The notes below the pieces were generated by a model, which had not been told where the DNA came from, ran no database searches, and saw only the letters and a list, made by a program, of their open reading frames with translations. The position numbers were made by a program, and so were the translations under genes. Positions 53,121 to 61,754 of a DNA stretch of 64,000 nt are shown piece by piece. The stretch comes from Hyphomicrobiales bacterium (GTDB taxonomy: Bacteria > Pseudomonadota > Alphaproteobacteria > Rhizobiales > Beijerinckiaceae). The stretch covers positions 1 through 64,000 of the forward strand of contig JADJVD010000009.1 of the NCBI GenBank assembly GCA_016716745.1, written 5' to 3'. How positions within the stretch are numbered: the first letter of the stretch is position 1; every line of letters starts with the position of its first letter.

Positions 53121-53177
53121 GGCCTTTTAGCGCCTTGTTTAACGTGGCGGCAAGCCGGCCGGCTCAAAGGGCCACGT
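53121..53177 (-). promoter_or_regulatory. SAM-II riboswitch upstream of metZ
   Basis: On the minus strand the segment reads ACGTGGCCCTTTGAGCCGG, then CCGGCTTGCCGCCACGTTAA, ACAAGGCGCTAAAAGGCC. The pairing GUGGC/GCCAC, the loop TTTGAGCCGG-type core, the CACGTTAAACAAG stretch and the GCTAAAAGG end are all features of the compact H-type pseudoknot SAM-II aptamer, which is mainly found ahead of metA, metX and metZ genes in alphaproteobacteria. Confidence 0.92.
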
Positions 53178-53306
53178 CCCTGTGTGTTACAGGGCGCCGC
53201 CGCTTGGCGTCAATGCCGCGACGGGCTAAGCGGGGGTGGGGCGAAGGGTCGCGAGGGCCGCGCCCGCACGAGGCGCGCCAAAGATCGCGCCCCCATGAGG
53301 CGCGCG

Positions 53307-54488
53307 ATGAGCGAGATTCCGGCCGAGGGCGAGCCGCTGCTGTTCGACGATCCCGCCCAGCGCGGCGACGGCGATTTCGGCACGCGCTTCGGGCTGCTGC
53401 CGCGCGAGAAGATCGAACTGATGACGCGCCGGCGCATGCTGGCGGCGCTCAACCCCTTCGACGAGGGGCAGTTCCAGCCCGCCAGCCTCGATCTGCGGCT
53501 TGGCCAGCGCGCCTACCGCGTGCGCGCGAGCTTCCTGCCCGGCAAGCGCCGCACGGTCGAGGAGCTGCTGCACGAGACGAGTTTCGACGAGATCGACCTG
53601 ACGGGCGCCGGCGCCGTGCTGGAGCGCGGCTGCGTCTATGTCGTGCCGTTGCAGGAGCATCTGGCCCTGCCGCCGTCCATCGCCGCCGTCGCCAACCCGA
53701 AGAGTTCGACCGGCCGTCTCGACATCTTCACCCGCCTGATCACCGACCGCTCGGAGATGTTCGACGCGGCGGCGAGTGGCTATCACGGACCGCTCTACGC
53801 GGAAGTCTCGCCGCGCAGCTTCTCGGTGCGCGTGCGCGCCGGCTCCAAGCTGAACCAGATCCGCTTCCGCCGGCTCAATTCCCAGCAGATCGGCCAGACG
53901 CGCTTCGCCATGCCGGACCGCGAATTGCGCGCCCGCCACGAGGCGACGCCGCTCGTCGACGGCGAACTCGATCTGCGCGAGGGGCTCATCGTCCGCGTCG
54001 CGCTGTCTCAGGAGTCGCTCGGCGACCTCATCGGCTATCGCGCGCAGAAGCATACGGACGTGATCGACGTCGATCGCGTCGGCGGCTATGCGGTCGCCGA
54101 CTTCTGGGAGCCGATCCGCGCGCGGGCCGACAAGCGCCTCATTCTCGATCCGGGCGAGTTCTACATCCTCGCCTCGCGCGAGCGCATGCACATCCCGCCC
54201 GATCTTGCCGCCGAAATGGTGCCGATCGACCCGGCGATGGGCGAGTTCCGCGTGCATTACGCCGGCTTCTTCGATCCCGGCTTCGGCTACACGACGTCGG
54301 GCCAGCCCGGCGCGCGCGGCGTGCTCGAGGTGCGCAGCCACGAAGTGCCCTTCGTGCTGGAGGACGGGCAGATCATCGCCCGTCTCGTCTTCGAGAAGAT
54401 CGCGGAGCGGCCGGACGTTCTGTATGGCGAGGCCGGCGCCTCGAACTATCAGGGCCAGGATCTGAAGCTGTCGAAGCACTTCCGCTGA
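53307..54488 (+). CDS. dcd: Two-domain 2'-deoxycytidine 5'-triphosphate deaminase
   Basis: A 393-residue protein of the dCTP deaminase/dUTPase fold, about twice the length of E. coli Dcd (193). It appears to contain two trimer-forming halves: QFQPASLDLRLG and AVANPKSSTGRLDIF in the first, and a second with RERMHIPPDLAAEMV and HYAGFFDPGFGY. This long form is common in alphaproteobacteria. It makes dUTP for dTMP synthesis. ATG 53307 has GAGG upstream; an ATG four codons earlier is also possible. Confidence 0.87.
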   Translation: MSEIPAEGEPLLFDDPAQRGDGDFGTRFGLLPREKIELMTRRRMLAALNPFDEGQFQPASLDLRLGQRAYRVRASFLPGKRRTVEELLHETSFDEIDLTGAGAVLERGCVYVVPLQEHLALPPSIAAVANPKSSTGRLDIFTRLITDRSEMFDAAASGYHGPLYAEVSPRSFSVRVRAGSKLNQIRFRRLNSQQIGQTRFAMPDRELRARHEATPLVDGELDLREGLIVRVALSQESLGDLIGYRAQKHTDVIDVDRVGGYAVADFWEPIRARADKRLILDPGEFYILASRERMHIPPDLAAEMVPIDPAMGEFRVHYAGFFDPGFGYTTSGQPGARGVLEVRSHEVPFVLEDGQIIARLVFEKIAERPDVLYGEAGASNYQGQDLKLSKHFR

Positions 54489-54568
54489 GCGCGGCGCGGG
54501 GCTTCCATGCTCCCGCGCATATGCTATTGAAAGGGCGCGCCGCACGCCGGCGCCGCCGCCTCCGGCGC

Positions 54569-54642
54569 GCGGGTGTAGTTCAATGGTAGAACGGCAGCTT
54601 CCCAAGCTGCATACGAGGGTTCGATTCCCTTCACCCGCTCCA
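54569..54642 (+). tRNA. tRNA-Gly (anticodon CCC)
   Basis: GCGGGTG pairs with CACCCGC to form the acceptor stem, GGTTCGATTCC gives the T arm, and GCAGC-TTCCCAA-GCTGC is the anticodon arm with anticodon CCC, which reads GGG. The CCA end is encoded. The 74-base length and the single-stranded D loop (GTTCAATGGTAGAAC) are normal for tRNA-Gly. Confidence 0.97.
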
Positions 54643-54683
54643 GCCGCCCGTCGCGATCTTCGCGACTCCGGCGGCTTCGCGCC

Positions 54684-56255
54684 TTATGACGGCTCGGCCG
54701 GGAAGCGGATTTCGACCTCGAGCCCGTCCGCGACGAAGGCGCGCGTCAGCCGGCCGCCGAGTTCGCCCCGCACCATCGCCTCGATCAGGCGCGAGCCGAA
54801 GCCCGACTTGCCCGGGGCCGCCAGCGCGGCCGCGACCGTCTCGCGCCAGCGGAACACGATCTCGCCCCCCTCGCGCGCCCATGTGACGGCGAGCCGTCCG
54901 TCGCCGTCGCGCGCCGCGCCGTATTTGGCCGCGTTGGTCGCCAGCTCGTGGACGACGAGCGCCATCGCGCGCGCCCGCGCCTCGTCGAGCGCGACCTCGT
55001 CGCCGCGGACGACGGCGCGGTCGGTGTCGTCGAAGAGCTGGTCGAGTTCGATACGCACGATATCGCGCAGCCGCGCCCCGTTCTGCCTCTCGCCCGCGAC
55101 GAGATCCTGAACGGCGGCGAGCGCCGCGATGCGCGCGGAGAACCGCTTGTCGAAATCGTCGAGCCCGGACGACGTCTTCAGCGTCGCCCGCGCGATCGCC
55201 GCGATGCGCGCGATCATGTTCTTGATGCGGTGGTTCATCTCGCGCAGCAACGTCTCGCGCTGCTGCAGCGCGCGGGCCTGCTGCGCATGCAGTTGCGCGG
55301 CCGCGTCGACCGCGCGCGCCTGCTGCTGGAACGTCATGGCGAGCAGCCCTCCGGTCGCCAGCAGGACGAGGGCGACGGCGCCGGCCGCCAGCAGCGCGCG
55401 TCGGGACTCCGATGCTTCCGGCGCGACAGCGACCCGCCACAGCCGGCCGGCGACCTGGAGATGCGCGCTCGCCGACGGGCCTTCGGCCGTCCCGGCGAGC
55501 GCGCCGGCGAACAGCGGCGTCGTCTCGCCGCGCGTCACATCGTCGAGCCGCATGCGCGCCGCCGGCGCGCCCGCCGCGGCGAGCGCCGTCTCGGCGAGAT
55601 CGCGCGCGCGGAACGCGGCGTAGGCGAGGCCGGTGACGGCGTTCCTGTCCGAGCGGATCGGCAGATAGATGAGAAACCCGGATTGCTTGTCGCTGGTGAT
55701 CTCCTGCGCCAGCGTCACCGGCGCGCTCGCCGAGGGCTCGTCGGTGGCGATCGCCTGGTCGATGGCGGCGCGGCGGATATCGTCGGAATACATGTCGAAG
55801 GCGAGCGCGTTGCGATTGCGCTCGTTCATCGGGACGATGGCCACGATGGCCGCGCGCATCGCTTGCCGCGTTTCGGGGAAAACCGGCCTCGGCAGCTCGT
55901 GCTCGCGGGCGATCGCCGCCTCCGCGCCGGCCTCCCGCCACACGGCGTAGCCGAGCGCCTGCATGCCCGCATAGGCGCGCTCGATCTCGATCTTGTCGGC
56001 GAAGGAGTCGAACTGACTCTGCGAGACGTCGATCGCCATCTCCACCAGCGCCTTCTCGGCGCGGATCAACGACACGGACCGTTCGATGGCCGAATCGAGC
56101 ACGTTGGCGACGGCGTCGGCGCTGCGATTCAGCTCGGCGTCCGTCCGGGAGGCGACATAGCGATGCACGCCCAGCGCCGACATGGACGCAAACACGACGA
56201 ACACGATGGCGATCGCGGGCGGCAGGAGCCGCGTGGGGGAAGGGCTGTTGGTCAT
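54684..56255 (-). CDS. HWE-family sensor histidine kinase with CHASE-like domain
   Basis: A 523-residue membrane kinase. Two membrane helices (about 13-31 and 305-330) flank a CHASE-type extracytoplasmic domain (about 45-290; MNERNRNALAFDMYSD, GFLIYLPI). The cytoplasmic part has the HWE/HisKA_2 box REMNHRIKNMIARI, the N-box VHELATNAAKYGA with the extra histidine, and the WxE of the family in RWRE. HWE kinases often act in general stress or light signalling; no response regulator is adjacent. ATG 56255 is used over a longer frame to 56327. Confidence 0.88.
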   Translation of the reverse strand: MTNSPSPTRLLPPAIAIVFVVFASMSALGVHRYVASRTDAELNRSADAVANVLDSAIERSVSLIRAEKALVEMAIDVSQSQFDSFADKIEIERAYAGMQALGYAVWREAGAEAAIAREHELPRPVFPETRQAMRAAIVAIVPMNERNRNALAFDMYSDDIRRAAIDQAIATDEPSASAPVTLAQEITSDKQSGFLIYLPIRSDRNAVTGLAYAAFRARDLAETALAAAGAPAARMRLDDVTRGETTPLFAGALAGTAEGPSASAHLQVAGRLWRVAVAPEASESRRALLAAGAVALVLLATGGLLAMTFQQQARAVDAAAQLHAQQARALQQRETLLREMNHRIKNMIARIAAIARATLKTSSGLDDFDKRFSARIAALAAVQDLVAGERQNGARLRDIVRIELDQLFDDTDRAVVRGDEVALDEARARAMALVVHELATNAAKYGAARDGDGRLAVTWAREGGEIVFRWRETVAAALAAPGKSGFGSRLIEAMVRGELGGRLTRAFVADGLEVEIRFPAEPS

Positions 56256-56338
56256 GCGGCTGGCGCGGCGATCCGAAGGAGGACGGACAGCCTGACCTCG
56301 CCACGGCCTCGTTCGAGCGTCCGGCATCGGAGATCAGC

Positions 56339-56370
56339 CGTTCCGGCGTAACCGATTTGCCGCCGGAACG
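56339..56370. repeat. Perfect inverted repeat in divergent promoter region
   Basis: CGTTCCGGCG (56339-56348) and its exact complement CGCCGGAACG (56361-56370) are separated by twelve bases. It lies in the 231-base gap between the divergent HWE kinase and L,D-transpeptidase genes. The spacing suits a dimeric regulator or a hairpin. GGAAC inside it recalls the EcfG -35 box, but no matching -10 is present at the right distance. Confidence 0.45.
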
Positions 56371-56486
56371 CATGCCAAATCTTTGGCGCGCCGGCGGGTT
56401 TGGCGCCTGCGCCGGGCCGGGCGCGGCGCGGATACGGTCCGTTTACCATCCTGCCGGATCATCCGCCTGATATTGCAGGTGATTCG

Positions 56487-57194
56487 ATGTTGCATCGTCG
56501 ACTTTTCGTTGTTTCGGGCGCAGCCGCGCTCGGCTTCCCTCTCGCCGGTTGCGGCGGCCTGCCGGCCTTGCCCGGTCTCATCCCCGCGCCCGAACAGGCG
56601 CCGCGGCGGCCGGCGACCCGAACGCTGGCCAAACCCGACTACGCCAATGTCTACGGCGAGTTTCCGGGCGAACCGTTTCCGATTCCCGCCGCGCCCTGGC
56701 GCGACATCGACCCGCGCTTCCTGCGCCAGACCGTCGAATATCCCTGGGCGGAGCCGCCGGGCTCGATCGTCGTCGATCCGGCGGGCTATCACCTGTTCTT
56801 CATCGAGAGCCCGCGCGTCGCCACGCGCTATGGCGTCGGCGTCGGCCGCGAGGGCTTCGGCTGGTCCGGGCAGGCGCGCGTCAACATGAAGCGCAACTGG
56901 CCGGACTGGGTGCCGCCCGCCGAAATGGTGGCGCGCAGCCCCGAGATTCGCGCCGATCTCGAACAGACCCCGCGCGGCCTTGGCGTGCGCGGCGGATTGC
57001 GCAGCCCGCTCGGCGCCCGCGCGCTCTATCTGTTCGGCGAGGGCCGCGATCTCGGCTACCGCATCCACGGCACGACGGAGCCGACGACGGTCGGCCAGAA
57101 CGTCTCCTCCGGCTGCGTGCGCATGATCAATCAGGACATCGTGCACCTGTTCACCCGCGCCTCGATCGGCACGCCGGTGACCGTGCTCGCCTGA
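56487..57194 (+). CDS. L,D-transpeptidase (YkuD) lipoprotein
   Basis: A 235-residue envelope enzyme that crosslinks peptidoglycan or attaches proteins to it. A lipobox LAGC (near residue 22) predicts a lipoprotein. The YkuD active site is clear: H194 in HGTTEPTT and the catalytic C210 in VSSGCVRMINQD. ATG 56487 follows AGGT; a longer frame lacks support. Attachment site (inner or outer membrane) cannot be judged. Confidence 0.92.
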   Translation: MLHRRLFVVSGAAALGFPLAGCGGLPALPGLIPAPEQAPRRPATRTLAKPDYANVYGEFPGEPFPIPAAPWRDIDPRFLRQTVEYPWAEPPGSIVVDPAGYHLFFIESPRVATRYGVGVGREGFGWSGQARVNMKRNWPDWVPPAEMVARSPEIRADLEQTPRGLGVRGGLRSPLGARALYLFGEGRDLGYRIHGTTEPTTVGQNVSSGCVRMINQDIVHLFTRASIGTPVTVLA

Positions 57195-57267
57195 GGCTCG
57201 CGGCTGGCGAAGGGGCGGCCTCGCCCCTATCTTCGGCCGGCGGACGCCCCGTCCGCGGGCCGGACGC

Positions 57268-57945
57268 ATGAAGATTCTGCTGATCGAGGACGATGCGGAG
57301 ACGGCGAGCTACCTGCGCAAGGGGCTCGGCGAGCAGGGCCACGTCGTCGATCACGCCGCCAACGGCCGCGACGGCCTGCTGCTGGCCGCCGGCGAACGCT
57401 ACGACGTGATGATCGTCGACCGCATGGTGCCGGGCCTCGACGGGCTGGGAGTCGTGCGCACAGCGCGCGCGGCCGGCGTCAAGACGCCCGTTCTGTTCCT
57501 CACCGCGCTGTCCGGCGTCGACGACCGCGTCGAGGGGTTCGAGGCGGGCGGCGACGACTATCTCGTGAAGCCCTTCGCCTTCGCCGAACTGACCGCCCGC
57601 CTCGGCGCGCTGGCGCGGCGCCCGCCGATGGCGCAGGCGCGCACCCATCTGCGCGTCGCCGACCTCGAGATGGATCTGCTCAAGCGCAAGGTCGCGCGCG
57701 CCGGCCGCGAGATCGATCTGCAACCGCGCGAGTTCCGTCTGCTCGAATATCTCATGCAGAACGCCGGCCGCCTCGTCACCCGCACGATGCTGCTCGAGAA
57801 TGTCTGGGAGTATCATTTCGATCCGAAGACCAACATCGTCGAAACCCATATGAGCCGCCTGCGCGCCAAGGTGGACAAGGGCTTCGAGCGCGAACTGATC
57901 GTCACGGTGCGCGGCGCGGGATACATGATCCGTGACGCTGCCTAG
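57268..57945 (+). CDS. OmpR-family response regulator
   Basis: A 225-residue regulator with phospho-acceptor D51 in MIVDRMVPGLDG, K in LVKPFA, and a winged-helix C-terminus (LQPREFRLLEYLMQNAGRLV, NIVETHMSRLRAKVDKGF). This resembles the CzcR/CopR or CpxR-type envelope-stress group. It overlaps its kinase by 14 bases, and a DegP-like protease gene follows, so envelope protein stress is a probable signal. Confidence 0.93.
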   Translation: MKILLIEDDAETASYLRKGLGEQGHVVDHAANGRDGLLLAAGERYDVMIVDRMVPGLDGLGVVRTARAAGVKTPVLFLTALSGVDDRVEGFEAGGDDYLVKPFAFAELTARLGALARRPPMAQARTHLRVADLEMDLLKRKVARAGREIDLQPREFRLLEYLMQNAGRLVTRTMLLENVWEYHFDPKTNIVETHMSRLRAKVDKGFERELIVTVRGAGYMIRDAA

Positions 57946-59356
57946 GATCTTCCGCACCACGGCGTTCCGCTTCGCGCTGCTCTATGCGGCGCTGTTCGCC
58001 GGCTCGGTCGGCCTGCTCGGCGTCATCGTCTACCATTCGACGCGCGCCGCGCTGGAGGCGCGCGCGCAGGAGCAGGTGGACGACGAGGCGCGCGGTCTCG
58101 TCGCCGAATACAAGGCGCGCGGCATGGAGCGCCTGATGCTCGTCGTCACGGCGCGCATGCAGGGCCGCCAGCGCGACGCCCTCGAATATTCGCTGACCGT
58201 GCGCGACGCGCTGCTCGCCGGCCGCTCGATCCCGGTCGCCGAATCCTCCGGCGTGGTGGCGATTCCCTCGCGCGGGGAGGGGCCGAACGATCTGCGCCCC
58301 GCCGACGCGCGGTCGCAGGCGCGCGCCGGCGACGGCAATCGCCGCGCCTACTTTCGCGCCGTGCAGCTCGACAACGGCGCCCGCCTCGTCGTCGCCGACG
58401 ATCTCGACTGGATCGACGCGGTGCAGGAGGCGATCCTGAAGGCGTTCGGCTGGGCGCTGGCGGCGACCGCGCTGCTGGCGCTCGCCGGCGGCGCGCTGCT
58501 CAGCGCGCGCTTCCTCGCCCGGTTGGATGCGATGACGCGCACCGCCTCGGCCATCGTCGCCGGCGATCTGTCGAGCCGCATTCCGCAGGCTGGCGGCGAC
58601 GACGAATTCGACCGGCTGGCGCGCGCTTTCAACGCGATGCTGGATCGGCTCGCCGCGCTGATGGAGAGCCTGCGTCAGGTCTCGAGCGACATCGCGCACG
58701 ATCTGCGCACGCCGTTGGCGCGGCTGCGCCAGTCGCTCGACGAGGCGAGCCGCTCGTCCACCTCGCTCGCCGACATGCAGACGCGCGTCGCCCTCGCCAA
58801 CGAGCAGGTGGAGGAGATTCTGTCGACCTTCGCGGCGCTGCTGCGCATCGCGCAGATCGAGGCCGGCCAGCGTCGCGCAGGCTTCGCCGACCTCGATCTG
58901 TCGGCGCTCGTCGCCGGCGTGGCGGAGGATTGGCGCGCCGTCGCCGAGGAAAAGCGGCAGACGTTGACGAGCGCCATCGAGAGCGACGTCGCGATGTCCG
59001 GCGACCGCGAATTGCTCGTGCAGATGCTCGTCAATCTGGTCGAGAACGCGATCCGCCACACGCCGGAGGGAACGCGCATCGTCGTATCGCTGAAGCGCGA
59101 GGCGGCCGCGACCACGCTCGCCGTCGCCGACGACGGTCCCGGCGTTCCGGCGGACGAACGCGACAAGATCTTCCGCCGCTTCTACCGCACCGAGCGGTCG
59201 CGCACGACGCCGGGCGGCGGCCTCGGACTCGCCATGGCGGCGGCGATCGCCGACTTGCACGGCGCGGGCGTCGCGGCGCTGGACAATGCGCCGGGGCTGC
59301 GCGTCGAGGTCCGCTTTCCCGTGGCGGAAATGCGGCGGCACATTGGGAAACCGTAA
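57932..59356 (+). CDS. Sensor histidine kinase
   Basis: A 474-residue membrane kinase: two helices (about 12-34 and 170-192) around a periplasmic sensor of about 135 residues, a HAMP domain (about 192-245), HisKA with H256 in SDIAHDLRTPLARLR, and a HATPase with NLVENAIRHTPEG, VADDGPGVPADERDKIFRRFYR and GGGLGLAMAAAIA. The start is GTG at 57932, overlapping the response regulator by 14 bases. It probably controls the downstream protease. Confidence 0.93.
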   Translation: MTLPRIFRTTAFRFALLYAALFAGSVGLLGVIVYHSTRAALEARAQEQVDDEARGLVAEYKARGMERLMLVVTARMQGRQRDALEYSLTVRDALLAGRSIPVAESSGVVAIPSRGEGPNDLRPADARSQARAGDGNRRAYFRAVQLDNGARLVVADDLDWIDAVQEAILKAFGWALAATALLALAGGALLSARFLARLDAMTRTASAIVAGDLSSRIPQAGGDDEFDRLARAFNAMLDRLAALMESLRQVSSDIAHDLRTPLARLRQSLDEASRSSTSLADMQTRVALANEQVEEILSTFAALLRIAQIEAGQRRAGFADLDLSALVAGVAEDWRAVAEEKRQTLTSAIESDVAMSGDRELLVQMLVNLVENAIRHTPEGTRIVVSLKREAAATTLAVADDGPGVPADERDKIFRRFYRTERSRTTPGGGLGLAMAAAIADLHGAGVAALDNAPGLRVEVRFPVAEMRRHIGKP

Positions 59357-59440
59357 TCTGGCGGACAAATCGCGGACGTGATCGCACGCCTATCTCTGTC
59401 TCCGAGGCCGGCGAACGGCTCGACGAAACGGAGATTGGAT

Positions 59441-60928
59441 ATGGCACAGACGAACGCGACCCCGATGCGCTCGCGCTTCCTTGCGACGGCCGCCGCGCTG
59501 GCGCTCGTCGCCTCGGGCGCGCTGGGCGCCGTCACCTTGCAGAATTCCACGCCCGCCTACGCCGCGCAGGTGGAGACGAGCGATTTGAGCACGCAGACCA
59601 TGCCCTCCTTCTCGAAGGTGGTGCAGCGCGTGAAGCCCGCCGTCGTGTCGGTCAAGGTGCGCGTCGCCGCCGCGTCCGACGACGAGGGCGGCGCGGCCGC
59701 TCAGGACCTGCCGCCGCAGTTGCGCGAATTCTTCAAGCGCTTCGGCGACGGGCAGGGCATGCCCGGCATGCCGGGCCGCCCCATGCCGCGCCGCGACGGC
59801 CAGGCTCAGGGCTCCGGCTTCTTCATCTCCGCCGACGGCTATGTCGTCACCAACAATCATGTCGTTCAGAACGCCAAGGCGGTGACCATCACCACCGACG
59901 CCGGCAAGGAGCTGACCGCCCGCGTCGTCGGAACGGACCCGAAGACCGATCTGGCGCTGCTCAAGGTCAACGAGGCCGGGGACTATCCCTTCGTGAAGCT
60001 GGCCGGAACGGCCCCGCCGATCGGCGACTGGGTGGTGGCGATCGGCAACCCGTTCGGCCTCGGCGGCACGGTGACGGCCGGCATCGTCTCGGCGCAGGGC
60101 CGCGACATCGGCTCTGGCCCGTATGACGACTTCCTGCAGATCGACGCGCCGATCAACAAGGGCAATTCCGGCGGCCCGACCTTCAATCTGGCCGGCGAGG
60201 TCGTCGGCGTGAACACGGCGATCTTCTCGCCCTCCGGCGGCAATATCGGTCTCGCTTTCGCCATTCCGGCGAAGACGGTGACGAGCGTCGTCGATCAGCT
60301 GCGCGACGGCGGCAAGGTCTCGCGCGCCTATCTCGGCGTGCGCATCCAGCCGGTGACGCAGGAGATCGCCGACGGTCTCGGCCTCGCCAGGGCCGAAGGC
60401 GCGCTCGTCGATCAGGCCGAGCCCGGCACGCCCGCCGCCAAGGCGGGGCTGAAGTCCGGCGACGTCATCGTCGCGCTCAACGGCCAGCCGGTGAAGGACG
60501 CGCGCGAACTCACCCGCGGCGTCGGCGCGCTGAAGCCGGGCGTCGCGGCCGAGATCGCCTATCTGCGCGGCGGCGAGAAGCGCACGGCGTCCGTCTCGCT
60601 GGCCGGGCAGGAGGACATGAAGACGGCCAAGGCGGAGACCTCGGACGGCAAGCCCGCCCTCGGCCTCAAGCTCGCCCCGGCGCGCGACCTGCAAGGCGCG
60701 GGCGAGGAGGGCGTCGCCATCGTCGGCGTCGATCCGAACGGTCAGGCGGCGGCCAAGGGCCTGAAGGAGGGCGACGTCATCCTCGAGATCGGCGGCAAGG
60801 CGGTGAGCCGCCCCGACGAGGTGAAGGCCGGCGTCGACGCCGCGAGGAAGGACGGCAAGAAGGCCGTGTTGCTGCGCGTGAAGTCGGCGGAAGGGGCGCG
60901 CTTCGTCGCCATTCCCTTCGCGGGCTGA
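59441..60928 (+). CDS. Do-family periplasmic serine endoprotease (DegP/HtrA-like)
   Basis: A 495-residue periplasmic protease-chaperone. After an N-terminal membrane or signal segment (about 12-42), the trypsin-like domain has H140 (NNHVVQN), D170 (TDLALLK) and S243 (NKGNSGGP). Two PDZ domains follow (about 300-385 and 405-490). The Q/G/M/P-rich GDGQGMPGMPGRPM loop before H140 is typical of rhizobial DegP. ATG 59441 follows GGAG. It lies 84 bases after the kinase gene. Confidence 0.95.
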   Translation: MAQTNATPMRSRFLATAAALALVASGALGAVTLQNSTPAYAAQVETSDLSTQTMPSFSKVVQRVKPAVVSVKVRVAAASDDEGGAAAQDLPPQLREFFKRFGDGQGMPGMPGRPMPRRDGQAQGSGFFISADGYVVTNNHVVQNAKAVTITTDAGKELTARVVGTDPKTDLALLKVNEAGDYPFVKLAGTAPPIGDWVVAIGNPFGLGGTVTAGIVSAQGRDIGSGPYDDFLQIDAPINKGNSGGPTFNLAGEVVGVNTAIFSPSGGNIGLAFAIPAKTVTSVVDQLRDGGKVSRAYLGVRIQPVTQEIADGLGLARAEGALVDQAEPGTPAAKAGLKSGDVIVALNGQPVKDARELTRGVGALKPGVAAEIAYLRGGEKRTASVSLAGQEDMKTAKAETSDGKPALGLKLAPARDLQGAGEEGVAIVGVDPNGQAAAKGLKEGDVILEIGGKAVSRPDEVKAGVDAARKDGKKAVLLRVKSAEGARFVAIPFAG

Positions 60929-60945
60929 GAGCGCCCGCGCGATGA

Positions 60946-60975
60946 GAGAAGGGCGGGGGCGACCCCGCCCTTCTC
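60946..60975. terminator. Bidirectional terminator hairpin
   Basis: A perfect 13-base stem (60946-60958 with 60963-60975) closed by a GCGA tetraloop lies between the convergent degP-like and FNR-like genes. There is no long T-run on either strand, but the GC-rich stem and position between convergent stops indicate termination for both. Confidence 0.7.
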
Positions 60976-60976
60976 G

Positions 60977-61681
60977 TCACAGATCGACCATCCGCCTGAG
61001 TTCGGCCGCGTCGATCACGAACTGATTGGTGCGCGGTTCGCGGATCGCGCCCTGTCGCTTCAGTTCCGCCATCGTGCGGCTCGCCGTCTCGGTCGTCAGC
61101 CCGAGCAGCGCGCCGAGATCCTCGCGGGTGAACAGTTCGATCGGCCCGCCGGCCTCGAACTCCGCCAGCCACAGCAGCAGGCGTGCGACGCGCGCCCGCG
61201 CCGAGCCGGTCGAGAATTCCGTGATCCAGCGGTCGGCCGACGCGAGCGCGCGGCTCCAGCGCGCCATCAATTCGTGGAAGAGCGTCGAATTCTGCTGCGA
61301 CAGCTCACGCACCGTGTCGACCGGCAGGCGACAAAGCTCCGTCGGTTGCAGCGCCACCGCGGTGTGGGCGTATTCCGTCTCGATCAGCGCCTCGAGGCCG
61401 AGGAGATCGCTCTTGCGGTGCAGCCGCACGATGCGCTGGCCGCCGTCCGGCAGGAACTGCGTCAGCTTCACGAGGCCGCTGCGCAGCGTGTAGAGCATGC
61501 GCGCCGAGGCGCCGCTCGAATAGATCACCGCGCCCGCCGGCGCCGTGATCTGGTCGATCGGCCGGTGCAGGCGGTCGAAATCCTCCGCCTGCAATCCGGC
61601 GAACAGCACCGAATGGCGGATCGCGCAGTTCATGCAGTCGGCTGCGCCGGCCCATGCGTCCGGTGCGGTCACGCGCTTCAT
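60977..61681 (-). CDS. FNR-like Crp-family regulator with incomplete cluster motif
   Basis: A 234-residue regulator. C16-x2-C19 and C117 match three of the four FNR iron-sulfur ligands, but the third N-terminal cysteine is replaced (IRHSVLF). The DNA-binding helix is LTTETASRTMAELKRQG, with the ExxSR contacts of the FNR/FixK group, so TTGAT-type sites are likely targets. The beta-roll lies at about 30-140. Oxygen sensing through a usual 4Fe-4S cluster is therefore uncertain. Confidence 0.9.
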   Translation of the reverse strand: MKRVTAPDAWAGAADCMNCAIRHSVLFAGLQAEDFDRLHRPIDQITAPAGAVIYSSGASARMLYTLRSGLVKLTQFLPDGGQRIVRLHRKSDLLGLEALIETEYAHTAVALQPTELCRLPVDTVRELSQQNSTLFHELMARWSRALASADRWITEFSTGSARARVARLLLWLAEFEAGGPIELFTREDLGALLGLTTETASRTMAELKRQGAIREPRTNQFVIDAAELRRMVDL

Positions 61682-61754
61682 CGTTGCAAGGGCTCGCGGG
61701 GGTGGGCGATGCGGCCATCTATGCGCAAGCCGCGCGTCCGAGTCGAGCTTTCGC

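Noticed and set aside
56361..56392. EcfG-type promoter (GGAAC then CGTT) ahead of the L,D-transpeptidase
   Set aside because: GGAAC is present but no CGTT follows at 16-17 bases on either strand.
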